DNA of 64,000 bases from Escallonia rubra (GCA_033065855.1 JAVXUO010000939.1:1-64000), one strand, 5' to 3'; shown: positions 46,101-59,627, counted from the first letter of the stretch. The notes: generated by a model from the letters alone, not told the origin. Numbers and translations are program-made.

Positions 46101-49100
46101 CACCATGTTACCTAGGGAGTAATAAAAAAAAAAAAGAGTAATAGACAGAATATTTTGCCATGTCCCTGTGTCTTGGGTTTTGAAAATTAGACGAATCCTA
46201 CACTTGGACACGTATCCGACTCGTAACTCGTTCCGAGTCCATGTAACATAGCTTTGAAGAGGGCACATACACCTTAGCTGGTAACAGCTGTCCTCCACAA
46301 TCACTAGGGATACTTAGGATGGAAATCATTTCGTATATACATGGCTTCCCATGCAGTGATACACAGCTAAGGGAGGTAAAAGCTACCTGTGCCCCTATCC
46401 ATGAAGAGCTGAACCAAACAAGAACCCTAATGTGGCATCCACATGGTAAGGCAACATGTGAAAGCCACTCGTGCACCATCTGGTTAACACATTAGAAATT
46501 ATCAGTGGACTCCAAATAAAGGGCTAGGATTTGCCAACAATACAATCCCAAAAGTTGCATCTTTTCTTCCCTAGAGAGTTACAGTTGTAACTTTGAAGTT
46601 ACAGCACCGAGACTGCTATTGAGAGTTGAGACCGGGACTGCTATTGTCGAAGCTTTGCGACGAAGATCAAAACATCGATTTCTCCTGTTAAACGAGATCA
46701 CATTGATTTGACCGTGTTGCCAACATTTTGGCGGTATCACCGAGATTTTGTCCCAGTAACACCTTGAAACGCGATAGAATCAAATCAGATCACTGATCCG
46801 GTTCGGCAGCTGCCCAAGCTGACTTGTTATGCTGAGATTTCAGCCATAATGGTCGAGACTTTGAACCATGCCTTCGCTTCCTCACACACCAAATGCCTTC
46901 TCAAAATTTTTGAGAGTAAGTACTTACATTGAAGCACATAAGTGGGGCAGAGAACTTTTGCAAACTCCAAAACACACCAAGCACAAGAAAATAGAAATGA
47001 ATGCCCAAGATGGAACCCGTATTAAGCTAACATTGGAAGGCTCTAGCAGTTGCTGGATGTGTTGCCCATATAAAGCCAGAAAAAGACAAACTGACATTTT
47101 TTTCCTCAAAATAAAGTTACAAGATCTTGGAAACACGGAGTCTAACTTCGAGCAGAAAAAAAATGGTTTTTCTCAATAGTAAGTCGCTGCCAAGATCTGT
47201 GAAATGGAAAGTCTAACTTCTTCAAGCTAGAAAAATTCCTAAGGCCAAACTGAAGTTTGGTTGAGGGAACTCAACAGCTACACCGATGCTTGAGCAATAA
47301 CCAGTGGGATAAACTTCTTCCTCCTTTCTTATTAGTTTGCTTTTACGGAATAAAACAGAAAGAAAGACCATAGGATTGCTTGAAATTGGATGCAATCACT
47401 TTCTGACCTTTTCCCCCTTTGCTCATCTTATTAGTTGTGGTGGTTTTTATGTGCTTGATTTTGTCCTGTTCTTCTTTTTCCTGCAATTGCAGGGGAGGGG
47501 GCAATGCTGTGCAGATTGTGCAGAGGCACCACTTTGCTTCTCATTTGAAAAGAATGGCAGTTGTTGTTCGTGTTCAGGAGCAGTTTTTTGCCTTTGTGAA
47601 GGTATTTTAGGCATATTTAGAAGCAATTTACGGGACCATATCATGATCCCAGTACATCCGAGATAGTACATGTTGAATATGCCACATTACTTAACTTGTG
47701 AAAAAGTAGAGAAGAAAAATTAGGCCAGTTATTTGCCTTCTTTCCTGACACTCATGGTACGCCCATCGTTTTTTTTAATGCTTGGCAGTATTTGAGAACA
47801 TGAGCTAGAGCAAAATTATTTAGATTGTAACCAACACGAGGTGGGTTTGAAGATGCCTGAAATTGAAATGAGCCGGGCCCGAGCGTAGCACAGACTTTGG
47901 ATGTGCTCGACACGAACACCAGACACTGCTTCCAAGATATCAAAATTTTGGACACCCAAGGACACTGCTAAAATACATATCTGAATCTATAAGTATATGT
48001 GAGAGCCTACCTACTTCCTTTTCACCCAATATCAACTAAGCCTAACCTAACTGGTCACAGTTCTTGTTCTTGTTTGACTTGACTCATTATGGCAAAAAAG
48101 GGAGCTGAATAAGCTCCATGACCAGTCAGCAGAAAACTGAGCTAGTTAGGAAAGCCTTCTCTTTTTTCTCAGCAATGGATTGTGATCTGGAAGCTTTATT
48201 GACTTTGTTAAACAAATAAAATATGAGCAAAATTTTGTACTCGAGTCTTATTGGCCGACCACTGTATGCTATATATCCGTGTTGAAAGTGTAAATGTTTG
48301 AAAAGACACCATTTCAATCATTAGCGACCAAGGAATGCACATTGCAATGAGTTAGAAAAGGAGAATAAGCAGCAAAATTGAAGAAGCATGAAAAGAAAGT
48401 AGCAGAGCAAAAAAAGTAGCAGCAGAAAGAAGAGAGGACAAGAAGCAGGAATAGAAAGAGGTACTAGAAAGAAGAAGAATAAAGTATAGGGCGGTATACT
48501 ACTAGTTTCCAGAATGACCACAGAAATTAGAAAGTATATGGCGGTTTTACCCCATATGTGGGCGACACCTTGTCCAAAAGTGTCACACCTTATGTAGAAG
48601 TGTCCGACACGTGACAGATTTTTAAAGGAAAGTATTGGACACTGCAGAGAGGTGCCCGGCACGTATCTGAGAGGTTCGGGTGTTTGTTAGTGTCCGAGCA
48701 ATACCTTGGTGATATGAAGTGTTCGTGCTTCATAGCTCAGCTCGCTTAAAACCCTAGCTGGTGTATGAATTTGAAGACATTGTAGTCGGATCATTGGATG
48801 GCCCCCTGAGGTATGCATCTTTATTGTTGCTGCTCGAGTCATTTTCAAACCTATGGCAGCATCTGTATTCTGTAGTTAAAATTGGTCTGATTACTAGTCA
48901 TCCGATATGAATATTCTGGCTCGTGCTTTGCGCTTTACAACAGTGTTTATCTTTCTTTCTAGTTTTTATCCCTGAAAGTGCAGTATTCGTTGCTATATCT
49001 TTTAAGTAACAAGCCCCCCCCCATTACAACTCTTTTATTTAGGGTGCACCAGAAACCATTCAAGAAAGACTCGTTGATGTGCCATCATCATATGCTAAGA

Positions 49101-52100
49101 CCTACAAGAGATACACACGTCAAGGATCTCGTGTTTTGGCCCTGGCTTTCAAGGCTCTTCCAGATATGACAGTAAGGATTCACTTCTTTGGCAATTTTGC
49201 TCCTTAATGAATTTTCCCCTTCTGTTAGCCTTAGAAGTAATCAATTTTTTTGGGCAATGAGAATCTCTCTTTTACAATATTGGACATAGGTTCCGTCGAC
49301 AAGTTGTTGCATTAAAATATTTGAGTTCAATGAGAGGTGTGGCTGATGTATATTGTTGACACTAGCTTACTTGCACTATTTAGTGGGGCAGCATTGTATC
49401 TAGAGGGTGCATGATGGAACCATGGGCGCTATGGTCCTGAATATTTCCAAACTTTGCCATTGATACTAATAAGTTGGCCCTCCCGTGCAATTTCAAAATG
49501 AAACTCTCGTAGAATTATGTATCTAGAGCTTACCTTTCCATATGCTTTGGAAAAGGAAGTTAAAAGAGTAGAAGTATGTAAAACGTTAAGAAGTTACAAG
49601 GACTTGTATTGATTATGTAAACTACAATATTGCCCTTGTTGGTTCATCTCAAAAAATAGAAAGTTACATGAACCCTGCTTTCCTTGATTGCAATTTGAAC
49701 CAATTGAGTTGAGTTTGATTTGTAATGCATTGATCCATTCCCCTCCAACTTAAATGAGTTGGAAGACATGACATAGCACCAATTTCTGTGCACACCTTTG
49801 CGAAGAATTTTGGCAAGTTAATCGATTAATATGGATAGGAAAGTTAAAAATGTAGTGTACAGTATTATGTTGATGCATCTTCCTACGTCAAAAACTACGA
49901 TTGTTATTATTACATTTGATTTGATTTGATTAGAGGGAGGGAACTCTGCAAGCTGAATAGGTTTGTAATGAACAGAATGGTACCGCTTCTAAGTATAAAT
50001 GATTGATCCGCGTTCTATGTTCTCTCAGACCAAACATATCACCTGTTTCTGTCTGCGAGTTCTTTTGCTATTGGTTTACTCATGTTGCCCCTTTTTACTG
50101 TAAGAATTGATATTTCTGCTCCAAGAATGGACAACCTACTCGTTCCTGTCTCATGTGGATAGTGTCAGTTTGGAGTACATAGTTCATCTATGGAGTAGGA
50201 TTACCATTTTTATGTGGTAATTACCTCACATATGTATGTATGAACTCTTAAGTTGTTGCTTTTGATTTGTCCAATTTCAAAGGTAAGTGAAGCTAGAAGC
50301 TTGGACAGAGATGCGGTGGAGACTGGGCTTACCTTTGCTGGTTTTGCGGTAAAAAGCTACTTTTCTTCTTGTGTGCATTCTTACCCTTATCGTGAGCTGT
50401 ATATTGTTTCTTGCAAGTCAGGGGCTTTTTGTCATAGTGATATACTTCATATTAACTTCAGGTATTCAATTGTCCTATAAGAGGAGATTCAGCCAAGGTG
50501 TTATCCGAGCTAAAAGGATCATCACATGACTTGGTGAGTTGCAGTTTATGGATCTGTGGTATTTATTGATAACAGAAATTTGGTTCAGGGTTCAGCAGCT
50601 GTAGAAGTAGTTTATTTCGTGTTAAAGAAATGCATATCAAGAAACTAAAAATAAGGTACTTGCTTTGCTCTGTACCTCCTTGTGGAGAAATTGCTCTTAA
50701 GCTTTTCAACAACGGCTCTTTTATTTCTTTGCTTATTGACTTCGGCAATTTCAGAAAGAGGTACTAAATTTTTAGTCTGCCTTTTTAATTCTTTTGATGT
50801 TGGAGGCTTTCTTCTGGAAATATCTCTTGCAACTTCTTAAATAATTCATAATCTATCGATCAAAATGTTTGCCATGTGCTTCATGCTGTTTGCCCATGAG
50901 GTGGAGTCTATTGATGTGCAGGTGTACGCTTTCTTTCTTTCATTGTGTAGATATGTTAGCATGATATTGATGAGAACAAGGTTTTCTTTCATTAGGTGAT
51001 GATTACTGGTGATCAAGCTTTGACAGCTTGTCATGTTGCTGCGCAAGTTAATATCATTTCCAAACCAGCACTAATTCTAGGCCCAGCAAAGAACAGCGAA
51101 GCGTATGAGTGGGTTTCACCGGACGAGACTGAAAAAATTAGTTACAGGTAGCGTTCGTTGATTGCAATTGTGCAGACCTCTTAAATGTGTTAACATTTGC
51201 TCACTTTTACCATGCTTTATTGATTTGTTGATTGTCGCGTCTTGTTCAAACCTGGTTTCACATATTCTAGTAATTTGCGTCTGAAAGGCCGCTTTTCTTG
51301 GAATTCGATGAATTTACATGTCCTTCCTGTCATCCATGAGAAGTTTACATATATGTTATTTTTCAACTGATGAGAACCTATTGAATGGTGGCCCTATCAC
51401 TCAGTTTTTAGGCTAATGGTACTCTTGTGCAGCTAATTCATGCACGAGGTACATTCACACGTATCGTCTGCCAATAGAGCTAGCTCTAGTCTTCATCTTT
51501 TCTTCATCTGCTTTGAGCTTTAATTGATTGTAATTGCAGAGAGACGGAGGTTGAGGCTTTATCAGAATCTCATGATCTCTGCATTGGAGGAGACTGCGTT
51601 GAAATGTTGCAGCAAACTGATGCGGTTCTTAAAGTCATTCCATATGTGAAGGTTGTATTTCACCTCTTATTTTTATGACCGACTATTGATGATGGCTTGA
51701 AACCTGAAAAAGAAATTCCGACTATCAGGTTTTCGCAAGGGTAGCTCCTGAACAAAAGGAACTCATCATGACCACTTTCAAGTTGGTGGGAAGGCTGACA
51801 TTGATGTGCGGTGATGGAACGAACGATGTTGGAGCTCTAAAGCAGGTGACTCACTACTGCTTGTTGGAGTTGACTCTTGCTTGTTATTTTTCCGAAATAC
51901 GTTTTTCTAAGCCACTTTCTCTAGTGATGTAGAAACCTTGGGCTGTTAGTCAAATTTAGAAACCTGACAGAAATTGATTTATCTAAAGAAAGTTCAATGT
52001 TGAAGTTGTAAGTCATACATATCGTCAATCGGCTGGGTAAATTTTATAAACCAGTCTAGAATAGCTGTAGGTTTTTGTCTTCGTTAATCCAGAAAGCATA

Positions 52101-54104
52101 ATCCTAATTTCTTGTACTCTCTTTCTGAGGCCTCACTAGGGATCATGCCCGATACATTCCACACTAGGCTTTCAGCTGCCCAAAGCAAGGCTTCCTCCTG
52201 GAATTGGGATGGCTAAATTTAAGAGAACTTTTTCTTCTCCCACCTGCCTGTCCTTTAGCTGGGGTTGCCTACCCAGTGGATTAGTCAAATAACTGAATGT
52301 ACGAGTACATATCATATTGACAAACAATGGAGTATATCTCAATATTGCAGTTGCAGTGAAGCATTGGAGGATATCTTAAAGAACTTACGATGTCTGTTGC
52401 AGTGCACTGAAGCTTGCGGCTGAATTATAGTTTTGACATGAAAGATATGGCCAAAATGTGTCAAATTTGTTGGTAGAAAAAGCAACATTACCTGGCTTCT
52501 AGTGAGTTTTGAAGGCTTTTTCCAGGTTTCTCCTAGTTTTCTGGCCCTTACCGCTGTCTTAGGGCAATCAGTATGCTACCCTTGGTTGCACCAACTGCCA
52601 GCAGTTTTGCTGGTGAAGTGAAGCCATGTTGTCTTAAGCGAGTCTAAGATTTACTTGGCATAAGCATCACTTTCTGTTGCATTTTGCATTTTGTTTTCTG
52701 AAATTAGAATGCTCGTTCTGGTTGATGCTTAGGGCATTCAGTATGCTGCCGTTGGTTGCACCAACTGCCAGCAGTTTTGCTGGTGAAGTGTGAAGCCATC
52801 TTGTCTTAAGCGAGTCTAAGATTTACTTGGCATAAGCATCACTGTCTGTTGCATTTTACATTTTGTTTTCTGAAATTCGAATGCTTCGTTCTGGTTGATG
52901 CAGCTTCTTTTGACTCAAGAAGAGGCATGTACATAACACAGATACCGTTTCTTTAACTTTTATTTCCTCTTGTTTTCAGGCGCATGTAGGAGTAGCATTA
53001 CTGAATGCGATACCTCCAACTCAAAATGGAAAATCTCCATCTGAGCCATCATCTAAATCTGAAGCCGTGAAATCTGCCAAATCAAAGAAACCGAAGTCTG
53101 CTTTGGAAGCAGCCAAATCTGTTAGTATTAATGAAGAAGGCCCTTCAAAGAGTAAAGCTGTTGCAAAGTCAGAATCTGCTAGCCATACAGCTGGTAACCG
53201 CCATCTGACGGCAGCAGAGATGCAACGTCAGAAGCTAAAGAAGCTCATGGATGAGATGAACGAGGATGGTGATGGCCGGTCAGCTCCTATCGTTAAGCTT
53301 GGGGATGCCTCAATGGCTTCACCGTTCACGGCTAAGCATGCATCAGTGGCACCTACCACTGACATAATTCGACAAGGACGTAGTACCCTAGTCACTACAC
53401 TCCAGATGTTCAAGATACTTGGACTTAATTGCCTTGCGACCGCGTACGTCCTGAGTGTTATGTACTTGGATGGTGTCAAATTGGGCGATGTTCAGGCTAC
53501 CATCAGCGGGGTTTTCACGGCTGCCTTCTTTCTGTTTATCTCACATGCTCGGCCCCTTCCTACCCTTTCGGCTGAGCGGCCCCATCCCAATATCTTCTGT
53601 GCCTATGTCTTACTCTCTCTCCTCGGGCAGTTTGCCCTCCACATTTTTTTCTTGATTTCTTCCGTTAAAGAGGCTGGGAAGTACATGCCAGATGAGTGTA
53701 TTGAGCCGGACTCTAGTTTCCATCCAAACCTGGTAAATACGGTATCATACATGGTGAACATGATGATCCAGGTGGCCACATTTGCGGTGAACTACATGGG
53801 CCATCCTTTCAACCAGAGCATCTCAGAAAACAAACCGTTTCTGTATGCCCTTTTGGCTGCCGTTGGTTTTTTCACCGTGATCACCTCCGATTTGTTCAGG
53901 GACCTAAATGACTGGTTGAAGTTGGTTCCGATGCCAAGTGCATTGAGGGACAAGCTGCTCCTCTGGGCATTTCTCATGTTCTTGTGTTGCTATGCGTGGG
54001 AAAGGTTGTTGAGGTGGGCATTCCCCGGTAAGATGCCAACTTTGAAGAAGCTCGACCGGTCTGCTGCTGCTGCTGCTAAGTCAGATAAAAAGAAGTTGCT
54101 ATGA
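34178..54104 (+). CDS. PDR2: P5A-type ATPase of the endoplasmic reticulum (PDR2/MIA orthologue), complete, 21 coding exons
   Basis: P5A ATPases sit in the ER membrane and remove mis-inserted transmembrane helices. The Arabidopsis gene (PDR2, also MIA) is needed for root phosphate response and pollen. Coding exons: 34178-34426, 37585-37674, 39117-39319, 39843-39915, 40033-40205, 40361-40532, 41916-42020, 42108-42218, 42310-42396, 42507-42689, 43380-43430, 43508-43633, 44577-44656, 47493-47601, 49043-49171, 50283-50348, 50462-50533, 50996-51147, 51540-51651, 51729-51845, 52980-54104. Phases agree, giving 1,194 residues. Visible motifs are TGES (312-315), the P5A mark PPELP (446-450), DKTGTLT with phosphorylated Asp 489, KGAPE (604-608), TGD (697-699) and GDGTND (809-814). 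A Lys/Ser-rich insert follows the GDGTND hinge, and the C-terminal membrane helices come last. The first donor is AAG|GTCCAT, which is unusual. Introns 1, 2 and 13 are inflated by transposons. Confidence 0.95.
34950..35525 (-). other. possible gene fragment in P5A intron 1
   Basis: A minus-strand stretch near 35,465-35,300 starts after an AG acceptor-like site. It reads as protein-like sequence ([37 protein letters not shown]). I do not recognise the family. It may be a captured or transposed exon, or chance. Confidence 0.35.
35890..37100. mobile_element. Stowaway-like (Tc1/mariner) element, 1,211 bp, in P5A intron 1
   Basis: The ends CTCCCTCCATCCCAG and CTGGGACTGAGGGAG-type (inverse CTCCCTCAGTCCCA) are the classic plant Stowaway/mariner termini. 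The element is flanked by TA on each side (35,888-35,889 and 37,101-37,102). It is longer than a usual MITE and carries internal CT-rich and repeat sequence without a transposase frame. Confidence 0.85.
36885..36990. repeat. 35-bp tandem repeat, three copies
   Basis: GTGTGGCCGGAGAAGAAG starts at 36,885, 36,920 and 36,955. The copies differ at one or two bases. The array lies inside the Stowaway-like element. Confidence 0.95.
38395..38870 (+). mobile_element. LINE (non-LTR) 3' fragment, RTE-like, in P5A intron 2
   Basis: The translated plus strand shows the common C-terminal tail of plant LINE reverse transcriptases: [11 protein letters not shown], then a cysteine-containing stretch, [19 protein letters not shown], and [19 protein letters not shown] followed by [13 protein letters not shown]. 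Several stops and a frame change lie before 38,612. A GATGACGACAATGATGATG tail follows, as in RTE-type elements. It is dead and 5'-truncated. Confidence 0.85.
45364..46251. mobile_element. MITE with CTATGTTAC ends, carrying a nested hAT, in P5A intron 13
   Basis: The ends CTATGTTACGTGGACTC and GAGTCCATGTAACATAG are inverted copies with one mismatch. The perfect 8-bp duplication CTTTGAAG flanks the element (45,356-45,363 and 46,252-46,259). Without the nested element it would be about 340 bp. GGACTC/CGGACAC phrases near the ends recall a repeat family widespread in dicots. Confidence 0.85.
45429..45967. mobile_element. non-autonomous hAT, 539 bp, nested in the MITE
   Basis: The ends TAGGGCTGTA and TACAGCCCTA are perfect inverted repeats. 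The flanks GGTATGGG (45,421-45,428 and 45,968-45,975) are a perfect 8-bp target duplication. Subterminal CGAACCGAACCGAG-type repeats occur at both ends. No transposase is present. Confidence 0.95.
52559..52901. repeat. tandem duplication, period 170 bp, in P5A intron 20
   Basis: TTAGGGCAATCAGTATGCT at 52,559 recurs as TTAGGGCATTCAGTATGCT at 52,729. The following GGTTGCACCAACTGCCAGCA and GTTTTCTGAAATT segments are also shared, with about 5% differences. It lies just before the last coding exon. Confidence 0.95.
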
Positions 54105-55640
54105 TTTTTGACTGAATCCAAGTTAGAAGATGCCTGGGCCAAGAAAAAAACTGATGATAGGAGAGCTGCAGCTAATGGCTTTTTTTCGTTTTTTATTTAT
54201 TTATGTATAACACATTTATCTATCATTCTGTTCAACTTTTGACATGGGAATTTTCCTTATGTATTCCCCTAATTTTTTCTCCCAAACAAGAAAAAGGGAA
54301 CACAAATGTAACTTTTCTCGCACTGAGTGCCCAGCAAAGGAAAATATTTTCATTTCATGTCAGTCTCTCTCAAGAGTATCTCTCATCTCTCCGCCAATCT
54401 CCACTTCCCGAATCCCACAATAACCAGAAGGAAAACAACATGGTTATAACCAACGAAAGAAGGTGGTGTTTTTTTCACTTACGGGTGCTTGTCGACAAAA
54501 GGAATAAACGATGGAAAGCTTTGATTCCAAAGTAAATATTACTTTTGCAAGTCTGCAATTACATCATAATGACACCGATGAATGTATGTCATGCCTTCTT
54601 TGGTAATAAATCTAGTAAATATTATTTTCTCCAACTCGGATAGTCGAGTTGGAGCAACTTCCTCTAGCCATTTGAATATTACAAATAAACACATTCAAAA
54701 CAAAATGAAATAAGGGAGCCAGGTCATTTAAAATTTGAGTTGGAAAGCACTAAACATTCACAAAGTTCACACTTTGAAGTACACGGGAGGGAGGTGTTAC
54801 AAAGGGTGCAGTTCAAGTTACATGCTAGCTAAGATTGTGTGCGACAGAGCAATAATAGGAATAAGGGAAGGAACCGAGGCGGAGCTTTCGGACTAGAAGT
54901 GCTACAAGGATGGAGGCACAGAGCAAGTACAAGGACGGCGATCCAAATGTGATGTCAATGTACAAGGCTAAAAGTTTCGAAGTCAAGGTTTATTGTGAAA
55001 CCACTAGCCGAGCAATATCTTGTTTCAAAAATTCTATAGGATAAGTTTAGCAATGATAAATGACATTCTTGTTAACACTTTTTAACGATAATTCTTAGCA
55101 GCACATTTTTAACGTGTCACTAAACAAATGCTACTAGAAGTATTTATCAGTATATGGGGGTTTAATGCATCATCCTAAAGGTACGGATAACTTGTCATCT
55201 TGTGACACATGATGACACTATATGGGAGTGCCACCTCACCGAGATTGGACCATTTGACGGTGTTCCATCTTATGCCATACTCATTTGCCGAGCCCCGAAC
55301 AACTTTCCTTTGTCTGTCTAAGAAGTCTAATTCACACAACACCAATGTGGCCAGAGTAAGTCCTCAATTCTGTCACATATCCGATATTCTCTGTAAGCCC
55401 TACAAAGGCGTCAATAAAAAATAGTACATGGCAGTGCTGGGAAGCCCACGCCCGACTCCTGACAAACTAAGGCAGTGCACTAAAAAAACCCAATGGTAAT
55501 GATTTTTAGAGGTGTTGGTCAGCAAGGTGATAAGGGTTTGAAAGATCAGGGCCTTGGCATGCCTTTAGTGTCATGCAAGTCACCTATGATCACGGAGGCA
55601 GTGTCTCTAAGAAAAGCCTATCCTGCGGATAAGAGTCCTC
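54105..55640. other. P5A 3' untranslated region and intergenic DNA
   Basis: The first few hundred bases should be the 3' untranslated region of the P5A gene. T-rich DNA and an AATAAA near 54,501 are visible. Beyond that I see no gene, RNA or repeat that I can support. Confidence 0.5.
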
Positions 55641-56442
55641 ATGCAGGAAAACTATGAAATTTATGGGAAACTTAAACTAAAATCATACCAATGAAGAATC
55701 TTAATCAATATGCTAACTACATAATCTCAAAGACTAATAGAGCAATAAGTAAAGAGATTGAGTTAGATATACTTGAGATGAAGATATCAATAGTTCGGCT
55801 CAAACTATCCTAAAACCTACGTTCACTTCTTCAATGAAGTCCCTTGTAACAGCACTAGAATCCACTGACAACAATTTTCTTTCGGGTCAAGCTCAATACC
55901 ACTATAATCACTTCACAATATCCTCACACCGAGCATAAGCCTTGAGTTCACAAGGTTCACTCAAAACTTGACAAAGCATTGATGGCAATCCGTTTACAAA
56001 TATCAATTGTGTATAAAGATACATCTTGAAGGTAATTAGTACAAATGGAGCTGTAGTACGATAAAGAGATAAGAGAAATGATGAATAATGCTCACTCAAA
56101 ACAATGGTTTACCCACAAAGATGCTCCCGTGATGATATGAAATCATGAGACCAAAGAAAGAAAACCACTAATGCTTGGGCTTTAACATTCTCTATGTGTG
56201 GAGGCTTGGAAAAGAATTTCCATGGTATACCATGAAACCCTAAAACAATTTTCCTGGGTAGATACGTGATATAGTCATTATATGAACTTAACATGAATTT
56301 TAGCAAAAGTAGCCGTCACTTCATGAGTGTGTATGCATATACAGACAAAGAATCCGCTTAATGCACACATTAGAGCATAAACAATGTGTTGTTATCATTA
56401 AAATAAGATGTAAGTTTAAGTCATCCAACTGCAAAGCTAACA
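55640..56442 (-). repeat. 3' LTR of the copia element (partial)
   Basis: On the minus strand it begins TGTTAGCTTTGCAGTTGGAT right after a purine-rich AAAAAAGATGGAGAT tract, as expected for a copia 3' LTR. It matches the solo LTR at 60,942 along much of its length. It is shorter because a central portion, including the CAGTCGACTG repeats, is absent. Confidence 0.8.
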
Positions 56443-57879
56443 ATCTCCATCTTTTTTAGAATGACAGACATAACTTCTATATAAGATAGTATGTATCAAA
56501 TTTTATTAAAATTAAGTCTAGCAACCCACTTAAATTATTCAATCATCTCTATTACTCAAGACATGCTAGTTTATCTCATGTAGTAATTAAGCTCATAGTT
56601 AGCGCTCCCTAGCTAAAATAAGACGTGTTCACTCTCTAATTTTCTTTCAACAACACATAAGTATATAACAAATGGAAACAAGTGTATGCATGTATATAAA
56701 GATAGTTATAAGCAAGATAATGACTTGTGACACAAATAACCCATGAAACCATATGAACAACATCAATAATTCTTACATTGTCCAAAGAAAGATACACAAT
56801 GTAACTCAATAATATCATGTACCTTAGGTATTTTTTAGGAGTAGTATGATAGGATGTGATTCAGGTGCGTAGGCTTTGCCTATCTAGTTACAATATGCAT
56901 GTACAATGTTAAAGTATACTTTCCGTCAATTAATTAGTACCAACTAACAAACGCAACCCAATTGATAGTTAAGCCACACTCCCTTTTTTGACATCACTAA
57001 CAGGCGTGTGTGCTTGCCCAATTGGCAATGTCAAGCATTAAGATGATATATGCACTCATTCAACATAGAATCCCAACAAAGCCAATAATAGCTATGAGCA
57101 ATCATTGCTTGTAATAAAAGTACAAGAAGGCTATCTATCTTCGCCTAAAGATCATAAGGTAGAAGTTTACAATCAAGGACATGACAATATAGGCCATAAT
57201 TTACATGAATTCTCAACAAGCAAGCTATATATATCATGAGGAATAAAAATGACCATCTAAACATTTTTCATGATGTATAAGTTTAACACATAACAATAGA
57301 TTGAATAAAGAGTTAAGTTTTACTTTCTTAGTGAACTATCAAGGAATTGAGCTTATGAAAAATCATTCTTGAAGTCTACTTTCTTTTACAATCTTTGAGA
57401 CTCTCTTATTTGAAGTACCACATCCAATCTTGGAATGCTTACGCGCCTTTAGAATTTAGCTTGCTTCTTATTTCTCCTCCTTTTCAGAATTTATTTGGAG
57501 CCTTTTCCTTCTTACTATTTACCCTTGCTTTACACAACTTACAAATAGAATTTAGGTCTATTTTTGGGTACCCATGTTTTCTTGAGTCTATGAGTGTTAG
57601 TTCTAGTAACATTAGGGAATTCTTTAACACTATATATTTTCTTTATTCCTCTAACATAAATAACTCTACAAGGACAATTTAGTTGTATGCTCTTTCCTAT
57701 TATACCAACTACAATGTGTAAAGAGTGTGCAATAGGTCTTTTATTGCCTTGTCAAAACATTCAAGCTAGTTTGTTGTTTAAATTGTTTTGGAGGCAAGGT
57801 GAAAGGATCAAGTCCTACACCACGCATGAGATCCAAATTGCTTTTGCTATTAACAAACCTATGAAGGCAATTCTTTAAT

Positions 57880-59560
57880 CACAAACCTCATCTACTGAAT
57901 CTTCATCTCGTTTTTCTGAACTCCGCATTTTATCTAAGGTTTCCCTCGTACTTAGAATGTTCACGACTAAATCAATCAAATCATTATCCACATTCTTTAT
58001 GAAGATATAGCTACATAGACATTCATTCTTGGCACGTAAGTTATGATGTTCACTTTGAAAATCATCTAGCTCCTTTAAAATCACATGCACTTGTTTTCTC
58101 AAAGCATAATTTCTCTTGGCTATTTTTATGGATTCTTTAAATAAAAGTGCATAAGCATGATATATATAATTATTAAAGCAATTGCTATCACTGTCACTAT
58201 ATGAAGAATTTAACTAATCCTTTTGAACCTTGAAGCATGCAATTGTCTCTTATCATAAAGTCACCATCTTCATTTTTAATTAGGTCATTGTCACTTCATA
58301 CATTGGCTTTAGTTGATGTTTATAGGGAGTGCTTCTTTCTTGACTCTTTTTTTCTTCTTATTCCCTTTTTAAGGTACTCTCCATACTTGAATCATTCTTA
58401 CTCTTATGTGAGTTTCCATCCTTTTTTTTTCATTTTGAGAAACTCATTGAACTTATTTGCAAGGATGTATGACCTATTAAGAAGAGAAGCACAGAAGAAA
58501 CCTCAGTTTCTTCGACAAATGATAGAGTGAGAAGACAAACTCACCCTCAGAATGATTGACACAGAGTGAATCAAATGGTACATTGACTCTGATGATATTG
58601 AATCTTTTATATGAGTTTCGTTTTCTCAAAAACTTGCCTGAGGTTTTGATCTGGGAGGGGGCAAGCCGAAGAATACCCTAAGAAGCCAGCAACCAACTCA
58701 AGAGGTTATCATCACTCCGGATAAAATTAGTGTGGTGCAAACACGGAAAAATGCACAGAGACAATAGAGCACCTGGAATCAACAAGCCATCTAGGGGGCC
58801 GGGCTTAAGGACCTGCTCTTTAAGTTATCCTCGATGCTTTTAAGTATATCATAATAGGTGAACTATTGCAGTGAAGCAAGCTACTTTGCTAGACCAAGGA
58901 AGGGAAGGGCCAAGGGCATCTCTTTATTGTTCAAGTCTTCCTCCTCTTCAATTAAAGATTGATCTACCATTGCCCAAGTTTTAAAAGCAATGCACTTCTC
59001 CTTCTTCTCTGGACCTTTTTACCTGAATGATTCAAAATTGCATCTCATAAGTAATCAAGGAGCAAATCAACTCATCCAACGGGAAGGTGTTGAGATCCTT
59101 TGATTCTTGAATTGCAATGATCTTTGCAGCCCATGCTCTAGGTAATGACCTAATTACTTCTCTCACAAGATCACTGTTAGAGAAGTATTTTCTTAGTTAT
59201 TTCAGAGTATTAACAAGTTTAGCGACACGAAAATTGATCTCCGGAATATATTCATCATAAAACATCCAAAATATTCATATTATTTATGACATAAATTCAT
59301 TCTCGAATCATTTTAAAGAGGAATTCATTCAATATTTAACTCTAGCATTCAAGTAGAGCACGAACTTGCCATGATCAATTAATTCAGATTTTTCCTTTAA
59401 TACAATCTTATTCCCAATCAACTTGGTGGGACTATCCTCAGTGATCTCCCATACTTTACAATCTACACATTTAAAAAAAATCTCAAGTTAATTTATCATA
59501 CTACTGCCTTCTTTTCTCTCGGTATAAAGATCTATTAAAAAATGGAGGTCTAGTGATAGA
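57880..59560 (-). CDS. degenerate copia gag region
   Basis: Minus-strand pieces match copia gag. One is a piece like RAWAAKIIAIQESKDLNTFP followed by LDELICSLITYE near 59,150-59,040. Another is a coiled stretch (LKELDDFQSEHHNLRAKNEC) at 58,102-57,875. A WVPK-type gag-protease junction follows near 57,570. The region is a fossil broken many times. Confidence 0.7.
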
Positions 59561-59627
59561 ACTCCCCTAAAAATTAGTAAACCCCTTTTTAACTCTCTAG
59601 GTGTTAACTAAAAAATCAAGAGCCAAA

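Noticed and set aside
47860-48710. Possible second MITE with GTCCGACAC-like phrases in P5A intron 14
   Set aside because: Phrases resemble the ends at 45,364, but no inverted end pair or target duplication could be found.
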